64,000 bases of DNA from Halocaridina rubra (taxonomy: Eukaryota > Arthropoda > Malacostraca > Decapoda > Atyidae): positions 184,501 to 248,500 of the forward strand of contig JAXCGZ010009443.1 of assembly GCA_037179515.1 (NCBI GenBank), given 5' to 3'. Of the stretch, positions 1 through 17,429 are shown piece after piece (position 1 is the first letter of the stretch; every line of letters starts with the position of its first letter). Both the position numbers and the translations under genes were made by a program. The notes beneath the pieces were generated by a model. It saw only the letters and a list, made by a program, of their open reading frames with translations. It was not told the DNA's origin and made no database searches.

Positions 1-2272
<2,272 letters not shown>

Positions 2273-2520
2273 TCACTTTTTTTTCTTAACAGGGTACTTA
2301 TGCACGTTGACAAGGTGTTTGCGCAGGTACTCGGGAGTTCTGAAGGCAGCGCTACAGTGAGCGCAGGCGTGGTAGTACGTTGGCGACTGGTGCATGGTGG
2401 CGATGTGTTTCTTCAGGTTATAAAAGTTACTGATGAGCTTGGAGCAGTATGGGCATGATTGAGGCACCTCGCGTGATGCTACCACCGACCCTGCCCCGAC
2501 ACACACCACCCCTCCTTCAC
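2273..2520 (-). CDS. Alternative terminal exon B: C2H2 zinc-finger pair and stop
   Basis: The acceptor is TGTTGCAG at 2521 and onward. The exon starts with two bases (GT) that complete a Gly codon with the G left by the 60964 donor, then runs 82 codons to TGA at 2273-2275. After a short lead (EGGVVCVGAGSVVASREVPQ), finger 1 (2390-2455) and finger 2 (2300-2365) both fit C-x2-C-x12-H-x4-H, separated by eight residues, with a basic tail KYPVKKKK. Finger spacing, phase and C-terminal position match exon A, while the residues in the DNA-contacting helices differ (FYNLKK and PEYLRK here; PGNLKQ and KWYLHK in A). The pyrimidine tract upstream is poor, suggesting a weak, regulated acceptor. A possible ATTAAA polyadenylation signal lies at 1860-1865. 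Splicing from 60964 would need a 58.4-kb intron. Confidence 0.82.
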
Positions 2521-2900
2521 CTGCAACACACGATTTGATTTTTTGAGATTTTGCCTAAAACAACCTCTTGTCTTTTAATCAACAAAATAAATCTCTGCCT
2601 GCCCCATTTAAGAAGCAAAGAAATTAACATAAAATGAGACACATGATATAAAAAAAGCTCCCTTCACCTAATATGGACTAAATTCTACTAAACAATATCT
2701 CTATTTTCATTTTGACCTACTTCTACAGCTTTACTATAAACCAGTGAACACCTAATTGAAGTTTTCAAAAGTAACTATGGTATCTCCTGCACCAGAGGCT
2801 AATAAGAAACCCTTCACCTGTGTATTTATAGCTATTACCTTCACCTTTGCTATTACCTTCACCTTGTTATATTCAGCACATTGCTATTGATCCCTTCACC
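2514..2900 (-). promoter_or_regulatory. Cluster of GGTGAAGG motifs at and upstream of exon B
   Basis: On the minus strand the octamer GGTGAAGG occurs at 2893-2900, 2856-2863, 2838-2845, 2811-2818, 2661-2668 and 2514-2521. The last copy spans the exon B splice acceptor. The copy at 2811 reads CACAG|GTGAAGG and mimics the real acceptor. Two copies sit in an 18-bp tandem. Purine-rich GAAG motifs are known splicing-enhancer-like elements, so this could regulate exon choice; that role is inference. Confidence 0.35.
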
Positions 2901-3512
2901 GGCATGATAAATATATGATTTCTACTTTACAATTTATTTGCACTAAGGTCTCTATTCCACACTAAGATTGAGACACTAGAGCTTATAGCTCATTGTCAAA
3001 GGAAACGAATATAGATATATATGCTCAGCAACAGATGTCTAATTTGCATTCACTCAAAACAATACTGTAAAAGAAAACTTTAAAATTTTAGAAGTTGAAG
3101 GGTAAAGTCAGTTAAAAAAATATGATTATGTACATAATTCAGGTAAAACTTACACTTACTCTACCAGAATAACATTATTCTCATTTTATACAAAGCAAAA
3201 TGTCAATTCTTAATTCTTTTATATGCAACTGTACATTCCTGCCTATTACTGTGACCTATTAATGCATTATCCTGAACTCAGACTGCAATGATGCAAAAGC
3301 CTACATCCCCAGATGACATACTTAAAAATCTGCACAGGCAGATTTACTATGAAATTCAAATCTGCAGAAGCAGGAAAAAGGGTGGTGGTAGTGGTGTGGG
3401 GTGGTGGATGGTGGTAATTACACTTACACATACTTTATACATATATATTTTTAGTTCTATAACATTTTTTTTTACTTTTGGTAAAAATAAAAAATACTAA
3501 AATCACTGTTTA

Positions 3513-3595
<83 letters not shown>

Positions 3596-4018
3596 TTGAA
3601 CGTTACTACGTACTTACTTTAAGAAATATCGTACTTTGTTTCTTGAGTCGAGTCATACATACTACACAGAATATTAATACAGGGTACTTATCCCAAGAAA
3701 CTGGTCCTGCTGTTGAAAAATGCTTCCATAAGTAAAGAAAAATGGCTTGCCCTAGTTATTAGACAATTATCTTTACCTTTCCTGTAATGAGTCTCTCTCT
3801 TTCTCTTTTATTTCTGACTTTCTTTCAGAAAAGTTAAGGGAGATGAAATTTTGGAGAAGGTTTTCCAGTGCATGTAAATATTTACCTTTATAACTGACAG
3901 TTACATTTACAACACTTGAATGCATTTACTCTTATAGCTCTTGAATGGGAAAAAAAAAAAAAAACGTACATTCCTGTCATATACGTACCACTATATAGTT
4001 GTATTTCAACATAATACA
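2901..4018. other. Intronic sequence upstream of exon B
   Basis: Contains a short GGTGGT-rich stretch at 3381-3416 and one (TA)n; no gene seen. Confidence 0.6.
3519..3589. repeat. (TA)n microsatellite, about 71 bp
   Basis: A pure TA run. Tyr-Ile frames across it are artefacts. Confidence 0.98.
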
Positions 4019-4190
4019 CTTGTTTTCTTATCCTAAAGACACATGATGCAAGTTTGCATGTTTCTTGAAACCTTGGAACTATCCATAACTTGGTGCATAA
4101 TAATAGTAGACTGCATAGGCATTGCATTTTTCACAAGTTCATATCTCCGGATGTCCGTATATCAGTTTGTAAGTTGCGGGTGTTGATATT
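4019..4190. mobile_element. Partial copy of a MITE-like repeat
   Basis: From CTTATCCTAAAGACACATGA to GTTTGTAAGTTG it aligns by eye at about 80% or better with 56093-56250. The copy here lacks the left terminal half seen in the second copy. Confidence 0.65.
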
Positions 4191-5744
4191 AGCCACTAAT
4201 GACTACCCCTCCGGAAACAATGGAAAAACGAATATATCGGACTGAATTCCCCCCTATTAGTCCATTATATCATAGGTTTTGTGTATGAGTGTATATGATG
4301 TGATCTTTTTTACATCACGGACTCCCTTTTCTACTAAGGACTAGGACATTCCTTCTTGGGAAGGACTTTCGTTTTTACTTCAGGCTACCCCGAGTGCTAT
4401 CTTGGATAACAACAATGATAAATCATAGGCAAGCACAACTGGCGAATACATATGTACAGTGTAAGATGGTTTATATTTTTTATAACTGTATTACTGTATG
4501 GCAATACAATACTGTATAACAATATAAGCCACGAAGGTGCCCAATGTTATATCAAGGGTACAAAGGCAGAAGGTTAAGCATTTTTTGTCTCAAATTTTGT
4601 CCAACAAGAAATAACTATGAGAGAGACTTGCCAAAACCTTTATCCTGTATCCATTGTAGATTTCCTTTACAAATATACTATATATACATAGATAATACAA
4701 TGATCAGTCGGTTAAATATAATTCAGTCTGAGATTCTAAAATTCTTGTCCATACCTTCAATACATCCTTTGTGCCTGTTGGACTAATACTTTAGGTTAGA
4801 GCAGAAATAGTCATTTAGCAGGTGGCTAACATTAAATTATTTATTTTTACTTCTTTCTCACTCATATGTGAGCTTTCATTGTTCCACTGTTGATATTACA
4901 TCCTGAATTATATTTCCAGATTTTTTCCAACTCTTTTCCTTATGAATGTAGTGCTCTGTCTCTGAATATCAATATAATTTAACAGCCGTTATCATTTGAG
5001 TGATACGAGGTGTGCCTTTTCTGTATTATAATTTCAACCCCTCCCCATTTTCTTAAATATTTATTTTGCAGATACTTCGTAATTTCTTGGGGTCAGCATA
5101 TGCTAAGTCTGCAAGATTTTTGTATGGTTTCACTATATAATGAATGTATTCTTTCAAGCCATAAATATTATTTATCTAAGATCCTAGTGGCTGTTTTAAA
5201 TTAAAATTGTGCTCTTCTACATTATCATCATCATTGTATGTTCTTGGTAATAAGAACTGGCTGTATATTCCATTTATTTAATTGGGTTTGTGAGGCACCT
5301 CACTCTTCTCGTTTACATCGCATTGTGTATGGATATTCATTCTCCTTGCCCTCTGTTTTTATCTTATGCTGTAAGCGACTTGGTGGTATAAATTTTTAAC
5401 TGTATGATTTTGACTGTGAGGTGAAAATTATAAAAACAGTAGAGGCAGCTAGTGGAAGTTAAGCTTGGAACAAGAGGGGAATATACGCTTTATTTCTTTG
5501 AACAGATGTATATCCATGTGGTGTAAGGCAGTATGGTCTCAGTGAAAATTAGCTTAGAAAGTAAGCCAATGGTGGAAAAATGAAAGAAATCACTCTTATG
5601 GCATACTCAAATAGTGACTTGTAACTTTAGGTATAAGCAATCTTAACAAAAAGATACATAACAAAAGCTCTTAACAAGATGGAGGATGTTTTGAAAGTAA
5701 TGCTAACTTAAGGTGAAATGTCTTAATACTTTCCCTTTTTCCAG
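4191..5744. other. Intronic AT-rich sequence
   Basis: No gene or clear repeat seen. Confidence 0.6.
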
Positions 5745-5979
5745 GTGGTGAAAAAGCATGTGATAGTAACGAGGAATGTAAGTACGCACACTGTAGCAGA
5801 GAATAGTCATTGTGGAGCACTACATCAAGAGAATATTTATGCAACCACGCAAAGGGCCATAGAAGAAAAACCTGTGCTGAATATGTTGTACGTCAAGCAT
5901 TAATACGCCAAGTTTAAAATGACTGCAGGCCTATTTTCAACAGTTTGTGGACAAGATATCAACTGAAACTTGGCAAAGG
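5745..5979 (+). pseudogene. Exon-like relic with half of a CCCH zinc-finger motif
   Basis: A good acceptor (TTTCCCTTTTTCCAG at 5730-5744) and donor (AAAGG|GTGAGT at 5980) bound 235 nt. In the frame that begins at 5747 the peptide is GEKACDSNEECKYAHCSRE, containing C-x5-C-x3-H as in the second half of CCCH RNA-binding fingers, then an in-frame TAG at 5804-5806. Beyond it the same frame runs SLWSTTSREYLCNHAKG. The stop argues for a dead exon or retroposed fragment. The parent gene is not identified. Confidence 0.3.
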
Positions 5980-7538
5980 GTGAGTACTAAATTGATTCGT
6001 AGTTTGTTCATGTGAAATGGAATAATGGTGGACATATTTAGTATATACTATGGGTATAATCCCCATTAGGTTGCATTAATTTCTGTATACTGTACCTAGT
6101 ATATTTCAAGATGAACAAAAGATAACCCAACTTAAATAGTATTAGTTATCATGTTTTTTTTTTAAACAAGGAGAAGGAACTAACAGCTTCAGCCACATGC
6201 TTACATAGGTGATCCATAAAAATTTCTTTACATTTGAATAGAAATAAGTAGTTTTACAACCAAAACTTTCCAAATTTGGGATCTTGATGATCAATTACGT
6301 TCACTTCAGATGTGTCATATTTACTTACATAATTATTAGCTACAACAGGTATATGCCATAAATATTTATTATTTTTCATTTAAATAGACTGTACTAGTAC
6401 ACAACTGCTGTAGCTAAAAATATGCTGTGTGACTTACATCAGATAAGTAAATTTGACGTTTTTGAAGTGAACTTTTGGCCTGAATTAAGATGAGAAATGT
6501 CTTATGTTGCCCTATAAGATCTAAAAAGTTACCCATATGTGCCTAAAGGTATACGAAACTGGAATAAAAAATAGGCTTGCAGTGAGGACTCCTAATGACA
6601 CCCTCTGTGTATAAGTTGCCAGAATGATGGAGATACATTATCTTTAAACAGCCCAGTGCAAGCTATGCTTTGGAAGGACTATTGTGCCATCTCGGATATG
6701 TTTGATCATTTTTCCAGATGGTTTACTCATAGATTTTTTATGATCATTCTCTATATCACAGTATTACTCTATTTATGTTTTTGAAGTCCGAGTACTTAAA
6801 TTCTAATACTGTTATTTTATAGTGGATTGTTTTGTTCTTTCCTTATATCATCATTATTGCAGCATTATTACCACTAATGATCTTCATGGGCTTGATTAAC
6901 TTCTGTGTTATGAGATGGTCAGTTTTTGGTGTATGATTGTCTCCCCTTTTTGAAGGGTCCTGTGCTGATTAGTTCATGATTGTTGTCTTGTCACTAAAGG
7001 TACCATTAGTTTAGCCCCCTCTTATTATTGAGTTTGGTAGGCAGTGCTAAGGTATATAGTTTTTTCTTTCTCTTGATGTTGATATCCTTACTTTCCTATT
7101 ATGCAAGGGAGATTTTAGAGGGTGGTATATTTATTTCACAGTGATGTAAATTATTAGCATCACTTTCAGAGTGCCAGAGGTACAAGGATGTACTGTATAC
7201 CAAGTGCTTGGCTGTAGCATACAACACGCTCACTGTCATTCTTTTCCAAGATCTCCTTGTGGACTATAAGATGGAACTTGATTATTTGGTCAGTGTATAC
7301 TGTTGGGGTTTCTCTTGGTGTTTCCACTTTTAGTTTTTCTACATTAAATGACATATGCTTATTGGCGGGTATTGACAATCTGATTAGCCTCTTTCCGATA
7401 TATACGAAGTACAGGAGGATGCTTGCTTTGAGATACAATTTCATTTTCTTTTTATGTTGGTGCTAGTGGTACCTGATTGTTTTGCATTTGGTGCTCTATT
7501 TGTAACGTGGGTTACCTAGTTGCTTGTCATGTTGTTTG
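5980..7538. other. Intronic AT-rich sequence
   Basis: A 92-codon minus-strand frame at 7166-7444 shows no recognisable domain; nothing else seen. Confidence 0.55.
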
Positions 7539-7692
7539 CCATTTTGTGTATAACTAATGATTCCTAATCAAATGGGGGTGAACACAGGTTGGAGCTGGGG
7601 AATTAAGGCTGGAGCTTTTCTTAACATCCCGCAGTGACTATCTTGTCATACTTGTGGTATATGCCCGACTGCACTCGGGCTGCAACCTGACA
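7539..7692 (-). mobile_element. SINE copy
   Basis: Minus strand: CACTGCGGGATGTTAAG, CTCCAGCCTTAATTCCCCAG, CACCCCCATTTGATTAGG, ending near TATACACAAAATGG. Same order as the 25.4-kb copy. Confidence 0.7.
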
Positions 7693-10600
7693 AATAACCT
7701 AGTTTTTCTGGGTATTTTGTTTCTTTTTTTGAGGTGTCTTGATGACGCATACAGCAGCCATTCATTGCCCCTTTTCTTTTTCATAATGGCATTGCTATCC
7801 TCTATCCACTTCTGAAATGTGGGGTGCTGATGTACCACTGGTAAGTGCTTCATTTAGCTGATAATTTTGCCTGTTCCATGTTATGCTGTATCATTCCCAA
7901 TATACAATGGAGTGTCGTTTTGCCCTCTGTACATATCTTGCCATATCTAGCTTGGGTATAAAGATCTGGAGGAGTTGAGTCCTGGTGAAGGGAGCAGTTC
8001 AATCTCCCTTCTTTTTTATGTGCAGTTTCATTGGTAGATAACCTTTTTTCAATAGAGTAGTCTATTTGTTTAAGTGAGAAACCTTTCCTTATACCCTCTC
8101 CTGGTACGAAGGGCACGTCCATCTAGTTCTTTCTCTGACGGAACTTTATTGCCTGGTATATCAGAGGTTTGTAGGGAGCTGTGTTTTTGCTTCTTTGCTG
8201 GGTAGATGCTGAAACCATCTCCAGTGGTGGTCCTGCAATCCTTTTTTTTTTTTTTTTTTTTCCATATGCCACTACATTAAATTTTGCTATATTCCTCCAT
8301 TGGATATGGACAGTTACATATGGTTCCTGTTTCATTGGAGATTTGGTATTCTGTAAATCCTAATTTTTGCTGTCCCTAATGCCTACACTGCATTTTTGCA
8401 TCCAAAGGAGCATGTTTTCAGTGGCCTTGGTTGTCTTGTGCCACTCAGGAGATACCCTTGCATTTTCTTTTTCACTGTGTTGTGGCAATAGCCTTATGAA
8501 TTGTTTCACAATTTGTCGCCTTTACCTGTTTAATAACCACAGCTTTGTAAAGGACTTACTAGGTTAACAGGTTCATGAATATGAAGCCAACCATGCCATC
8601 TTCAAGTATAATGGAAAGGTCACTGGGAGTCTCCTATTTCTGTAGGGCTTTTTTTCTTCAACTGGGTTCCAAGGGCTTTTCATCCCCCTTCAACCTAGGC
8701 CTTCACCTTTTTGCCTCTTCAGGGTGGATGAAGGTCACTGCCGATTCTGTCTCTGCATTTGCCCCGTTATTTTATGATTATGCATGCCTGCTTCTGGCAA
8801 GATTCTTTCTTTCATGCATGTCTGAATTGGTTTCTAATCTAATCTTGTTCCTAAGTGTGAATGATTCCTTCAAGAGGGTTATTTTCATTGTGCTTTTCAC
8901 TTCTGGAGGGGTGACTTCTCTCTCTCCTTTTTTTTAAATGAGATTTTTTATCCTTGTGCACTTCGTTTTGAGTTTGTTTTATTTGAATTCCTTCTCTGTC
9001 TGCTCTTTCTGATATTTTGCTTGCTAAATATTCAGGATGAATAAAAAGGTATGCTCTACTTTCTTACTTTTTGAGTGACTTGATATTTTTCATCAACAAT
9101 TCTAAGACGCTTATACTCCCCTTTACTTTCACACTCTTGAGGCATGGGTTGCAAGGACCAAATACCTCTGGCAGGGTGTTTTATATCTGGGAGTGGTTTC
9201 CTTCAAATCCACTTCAAGAAAAGAGAAACTGACCATTTCCAGTCAGTGTGAAGAAAATGTCTAAAATTATCCAAATACATGAGCTTCGAACTTGGGTCAA
9301 ATGATTTGAGTATTGTATACAAGTCTTTACTGTGTAAAATTACTAGAGACTTGTATGCATTACTGCAATGTAATTTGACAAGAGCAGTTAAAACAGTAAT
9401 ACCTCACTACAGGGGTTGGAAATCTGTAAGCACATTTTGTGAATTATCATGTATCTTTGACAGACTATGGTCAACTTACTTTTTATACAGGGAACTTTGC
9501 ACACAACCAGCTACACACACAATACATGGATTGTATGAGAAGCCAACTTTTTAAATATAAAGGCAACAAGCTGCCATAGTGTACTAACAGGGGTAGAGTT
9601 GTATAGTGGTGACCTTCAGCTGTAGTATAACACTATCTGCAGCATTGTAAAGACAGAATTTCATGCAAAAATGTTGGTTTTCAAGATCAGTACTAAAGAC
9701 GTATTAATTCAACAGCACCTTATGCCAAAATTAGCATAGCATGCAATGCAGATAGTTATATACTTAAGTTACAGGACACTGTTACGTAGTACTGTACTAA
9801 ATAAACTTTAATAGCTAAGAATCCAGTTATGCATTGTTTAATGTCTTACCAACTTTGCATATCCATCCACTCATATAAATCTAGCAGATAAAGGAATAAT
9901 TACTTAACCCACCACATTGGTTATATTGCTCAAGTTGATGAAATGTCGTTTTGGCATGTTTCAAATTTTTTACCTATGTTGCAGATATTGGCAACCAAAC
10001 TCACTGCTGCCATTACTAACGTTCTTTAATGGTTAATTTTTTTGCAAACAGAAACAAATTAAGTAAGGAATGAATTTTTAAAACTTTACAGGCTATAGAT
10101 CTTGCAATGTTAAGAGTTTCATTAGGATTCGAACTTTCATTGAAATCAATATTAGCGCCTCATAACTATCTTACTATCACCCAGACATTCGTAATCTTCT
10201 ATTTTTACAAAGTTAACAATATAAATCAAGTATTAAAGAAACTTTTACTTGGCCCATCTCATTAAGTATAATAGTACAACCATGTAAGGTGTTCTTTATA
10301 TTGTGAAATTCTTATCAATACCAATCACAGATATTGAACGATGCTTTCTTGCCATCAGTTGGACATTTGTTATCTGCTTTTTAATAAAATAAACAAATAT
10401 GAAAAGACTCCTCTGCAAACATGCCACATACCACAAATGAGCATAATGACAGTATTGGGATTAACCCTAAAAGCATAGGTCACATCATATGAAGTGACAT
10501 TAAGCTACAAGCGGGTTACATCAATACCTGTTAACTAATTCTTCGGGCTTGCTTTAAATCAAATTGGCACCAGTCCATTCACCATGTTGTTCTATGATTA

Positions 10601-10999
10601 TCTGGTGGTTTATGGCATCTTTTTCCTTTTACATATAAGGTACTGTGCATGAATGAACTTGAACGTCTAATCAGAAACGTAAAGAGGTTAGTATGTTACA
10701 TATATGACTTTTAACATCTCGCTGTTCTTGCTTGCCTAACCAAAACTCATACTTTTCAAGGTCATAGGTCACAGATTCTCAATTCAACATTCCTCTCGTT
10801 CTCTATCAATCCTTTTTTTTTTTTTTTAAATCTCATTCTCTTTCGGTGATGTTTATACTCAAAAAACACACAAATTCTACATATTTTTTTAGAAACTCGA
10901 AAATCTGAAAATTTAAGATGCAATTCTCTTTCAGTGATAAATTTTGACTGAAAAGTCCATTCCCACACCTGTCCTGATGTTGCATTTTCCTGTAGGCAA

Positions 11000-11003
<4 letters not shown>
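7693..11003. other. Unidentified, possibly old transposon sequence
   Basis: At 7.7-8.9 kb short minus- and plus-strand frames (the longest 120 codons, 8575-8937, plus) are interrupted and of less AT-rich composition than the flanks; I could not name a family. A T run lies at 8241-8261. From 9.1 to 11.0 kb the sequence is plain AT-rich intron. Confidence 0.45.
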
Positions 11004-11097
<94 letters not shown>

Positions 11098-11109
11098 TAT
11101 ATATATATA
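11004..11109. repeat. (TA)n tract at the left end of the foldback element
   Basis: A TA run with small breaks near 11091-11097, abutting the CAGTGTTCCC terminus at 11112. Confidence 0.97.
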
Positions 11110-11524
11110 CACAGTGTTCCCCCGGTTATTCGCGTTTCTTGGTTCGCGTTCTCACTGTATCGCGGTGTGTGTGTGTGTTTTTTTTTAAAGATTATTGTGA
11201 CACCAGGATGGGCCCAAAAATTATAAAATAAAACAGACTTTATCAGGTTGTAAAGAGAAACAGAGATGGAGAGTGTAATGACCTGTCAGATGTGAAGGGA
11301 TTATAAAAGATGTGTAATGAATATCCAGCTCTCTGGTGGGTTTTAATATACCTCTGCATTACTTTCATGATGTCTATTCCAATAATTCTGCTTAGATCTT
11401 ATTATTATTATTATTATCATTGGCAACTATTATTTTCCTTTGATGATGATTGTGGAGATTATTATCATCATCATCATTATTATTATTATTAAGGGCTCAT
11501 CATTTTTATTTAATTTTTTTTTTT

Positions 11525-12520
11525 TGTGTGTGACACCGGGGACAGGCAGAAACTGCCCTCATCAACAAAGGCCCGGGCACGAGAAAATACCAAGACGAAG
11601 GAAAAGAAAAAGGTTAAGGGCAAGACAGAGATGAGGTAATGTCACACAAAGGAAAACGACAGACAGAAAAAAACAGTCAAAGTAAAGAGGACCCAGAGAT
11701 ATGGAGGACTAGGCTCTGAGATGACGATAGATCTGCTTTTTGAAGGATGAAAGGTCTTAAGAATTAGGAAAGACAGGAGGAAGAGAGTTCCAGAGTCTGG
11801 AGGTAGATGGGAAGAAGCAGTCGCTGCACCGACCAATCCGCGAGCTACAAATCTCCACACAGTACCTGTGAGATGAGGCCGCTTGGCAAGTGTTACACGG
11901 CCTCGGCAGTGGAGGAGGGATGCAACTCGCCAACTCATCAGAGCAGCGATGGAAGTAGTAGCGATAGAAAAGCGAAAGGGAAGATACCTTACGGCGAAGA
12001 GAGAGAGAATCCAGGTTAGAAGTAAGAGAAGGATCATTAATGAGTCTGACTGCCTTAGATTCAACCCTATCAAGAAGATAAGTAAAGGAAGAAGCACCCC
12101 AGATGTGTGAGCAGTATTCTAAGCAGGGGCGGATAAAACCTTTGTAAATTTTAAGTAACTGCAATGAGGAAAAGTAATAACGAAAACGAAACAAAACCCC
12201 CAATTTTTTGGATGAAGATTTAGAAATTTGGATTATGTGATTCCTTCCAGACAAGTTAGAGGCTATATAGATTCCTAATATATTGATAGAGTTAAGAGGG
12301 TAAATTTCATTAGTTTCGAAGACAATAGGGTTATCAGGAGGAGAAGAAGATAAAGAGATAGCCAGAAACTCTGTCTTGGAGGCATTGAGTTTAACTAAAT
12401 TTTGAGTGCCCCATTCAGATACTCTCTGCAAATCGGAGTTAAGAGTAGAAGAAAGAGTGATACGAGATTGGTTACGAGTAACAGATGAAGGTTGTGAAGA
12501 AATAAATCTGTTGGTTTATT
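11525..12520 (-). mobile_element. 5'-truncated LINE fragment: C-terminal reverse transcriptase region and 3' UTR
   Basis: An uninterrupted 224-codon frame (11757-12431) encodes the part downstream of the RT catalytic site: LQRVSEWGTQNLVKLNASKT, then GVLFRFRYYFSS, IRPCLEYCSHIWGASS, VESKAVRLINDPSLTS, FYRYYFHRCSDEL and a final SRLWNSLPPVFP. This pattern is typical of CR1/Jockey-group non-LTR elements. The catalytic ADD box is missing because the copy is truncated near 12520. The 3' UTR ends near the poly-T at 11516-11524 (poly-A on the coding strand). Confidence 0.85.
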
Positions 12521-12691
12521 TACTTTTAATAACTGTGTAAAGTGCCCCTCCCTAGTTGGCTGGGACAAAGAGAGTGTGGGGGGTTGGGTAGAATAGAATG
12601 TTGGAGAGAGAGAGAATCTTTAAGTAACTCTTGTTCATTCAACCAAAACTACATTATTTATAGTAAAAATAATGGTTTAATTACGAATTCG

Positions 12692-12711
12692 TAGTAATAA
12701 TGATGATGATG

Positions 12712-12758
<47 letters not shown>
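12692..12758. repeat. (ATG)n/(AAT)n trinucleotide tract inside the right arm of the foldback element
   Basis: The inverted counterpart of the ATT/ATC tract at 11401-11491 in the left arm; the right copy has expanded. Confidence 0.9.
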
Positions 12759-13093
12759 CTCCCCAGTCATCATCAAAGGAAAATTGTTGTTGCCAATAGT
12801 AATAATAATAAGATCTAAGGAGAATTTTTAGAATAGACATCATGAAGGTAATGCAGAGGTATAGTAAACCCAGCAGAGAGCTAGATATTCATTACACATC
12901 TTTTATAATCCCTTCACATCTGACAGGTCATTACACTCTCCATTTCTGTTTCTCTTTACAGCCTGATAAAGACTGTTTTATTTTATAATTTTTGGCCTGT
13001 CCTGGTGTCATAATCTTTTTTTTTTTTTTTACTTCGTGGTTTTCCTGGTTCGCGCCGGGTCCCGGAACCAAACTACCGCAATAAGGGAGGGAA

Positions 13094-15479
<2,386 letters not shown>

Positions 15480-16730
15480 AGAATAGGCAGTTAATTTGGT
15501 AATGATATGATTGCAGAAGCTGGTTTGAGGTGGACAAAGGAGAAGAGATGACAGTATTTGTGTGACAGTGTGCTAGGTGTTGTTTTAATGTTCTATATGT
15601 AGATTTTCTTCCTTATAGTTCGCAGAGTTGGTCTGTGGAGGTTGCTGTAGGTGTGCCTGTCAGTTCAGGGTGATCTTTGAGAACTACGGTTTCCTGATGT
15701 AGTAGCTGTGATTATTGTTAGGGCTTTGTTTTTGTATAATGTGTAGGGTGTTATTGAGTAGAAGCCAAATTAGATCTTGCATATGCAGTCACTGAGCATA
15801 TAATATTTGTGTGATAGTGGTATATTTGTTGTGTCCGATTGTTGTACAAGCAAGTGGCCTGATGGTGTTAAGTCTTGATGTCTGTTTTTTATGTGTGACA
15901 AGTTAAATTACATTGATGTATCACGTATATTATAACAAGGAATGTGAGTACATGTGTGCATGCGTGTGGGTGTTTGAAAGTGTGTGAATATACTTTCATA
16001 GGTAAGTAAATATGTGTATGTATGTGTGTGTGTGATGGAAGAGTGGGTTGCTGTGTATGGGGGGGTGTTAGGATGTGTGTGTGTGTGTTTGTTTATTAAG
16101 GGACAATCATTGTGAGGTTTGATATGTGATGATCTGTAATTCAGTATGGGAGAAGAAGTAAGTGGGACCCGATGCAAGTAGCTGAAGTTTATATATTAGT
16201 GAGTGCTTATATGCATTGTGGTTCCAAGTGCTCAACATGTATTACTAATATTATTGGGGCTACAGGCAGATAAATGCTTGAAATTGATGATGTTCTTCAG
16301 CTGCTGGTTGGTTAAAGGCTCATAGTCTGAGTCATTTGGGAACTGTCTCTTACATCTAATATCATGACAGTTGTCATGGTGGGGATGAAGATGACTTGAT
16401 ATTATAGAAATAATTGATGAGGGTATTTGCCTGATGTACATTTGAGGATATGGTGTCTGTTGTGGTAACAGCATGTGATTTCATTGTAGTACTGTTATCA
16501 ATGCTGTTTTGTATTACTGTATGTAGAATTTGTTGATTTTTGTTTCTTGGTCAAGTGTTTGCAGGTAATTATTCCTATAAAATGTTCCAATATTTTGTTG
16601 TTGAGTTACATGTTGTATTTGTTTTATATTGTCCTGTGTGTGTGGGGGGTATTGGCGAATTCTTTAGTACATCATTTTGTCAGATGTCTTGAATTTCTGT
16701 TACCAGAAATAAGCACTACCACAGTTTAAC
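15480..16730 (-). mobile_element. LINE fragment: start of RT through C-terminal region (minus copy)
   Basis: On the minus strand, TEIQDI...QNDVLK near 16700 (endonuclease-RT linker) is followed by RCKRQFPNDSDYEPLTNQQL and ACSPNNIS (16260-16350), resembling the P...FT..E...N...GPDGI start of RT. Near 15840-15600 a decayed LACTTIGHNKYTTIT...ITATTSGN region resembles the RT C-terminal domain. Many stops and shifts. It forms one arm of a large palindrome with 16731-17420. Confidence 0.6.
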
Positions 16731-17420
16731 ACCAGAAATTCAAGACATCATCAGACAACGTGATGCACTAAAACATCCCCAATACCCCACATAGGACAAT
16801 ATAAGAACAACCACAAGCATCTGACACAAATCAACAACAACAAAAAAGTTAGAACAAACATGACCTTGGAATAATTTCCTGTTAACACATGACCACAAAA
16901 ATATCAAAAAAATCTACTAATTACTTAACAGCATTACAGTAACACAACCATATCCTCAAACGAACAACAGGCGAATACTCTCATCAATCATTCTCTCATG
17001 TCAAGTCATCTTCATCCCCACCATGCCAAATGCCATGTCATTAGATGTAAGAGACAGTTCCCAACAGACCCAGACTATAAGCCTTTCACCAACCAGCTGG
17101 CAAAGCATATCATCAATGGCAAGAACTGATTTGCCCGTGGCTATTAAAATATAAGTAAAGTAACATACACCTTAGAAACATATGTGCACAAAGCATAGAA
17201 GCACTTGCCAACTTATCAGACTACAGCTACTCACACAACACGATACCAAACATCTGTGATCACATTATTATTACAGTCTCCACAACCTAACAAAAAGGTC
17301 TTGCTTCCCTCTTCACATCAGGCCATTACACTATGCACCCTCTACAGAGTTCCTAAATACTGCAACAGGTCACACCTCTTATTTCCTTAGTCCCGTCATT
17401 ACAAGGTTTCAGAATATTAC
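16731..17420 (+). mobile_element. Inverted partial copy of the same LINE (plus copy)
   Basis: Mirrors the minus copy from 16733 (CAGAAATTCAAGACATC, complement of 16683-16699) out to about 17215. It encodes EIQDIIRQRDALKHPQ, RCKRQFPTDPDYKPFTNQL and further downstream decayed RT-like sequence. Together with 15480-16730 it makes a head-to-head palindrome with arms of roughly 500 bp. Confidence 0.6.
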
Positions 17421-17429
17421 ACTGCATTT

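Noticed and set aside
8575..8937. A 120-codon plus-strand frame
   Set aside because: No recognised domain; it lies in a region of broken frames on both strands that looks like an old, unidentified transposon.
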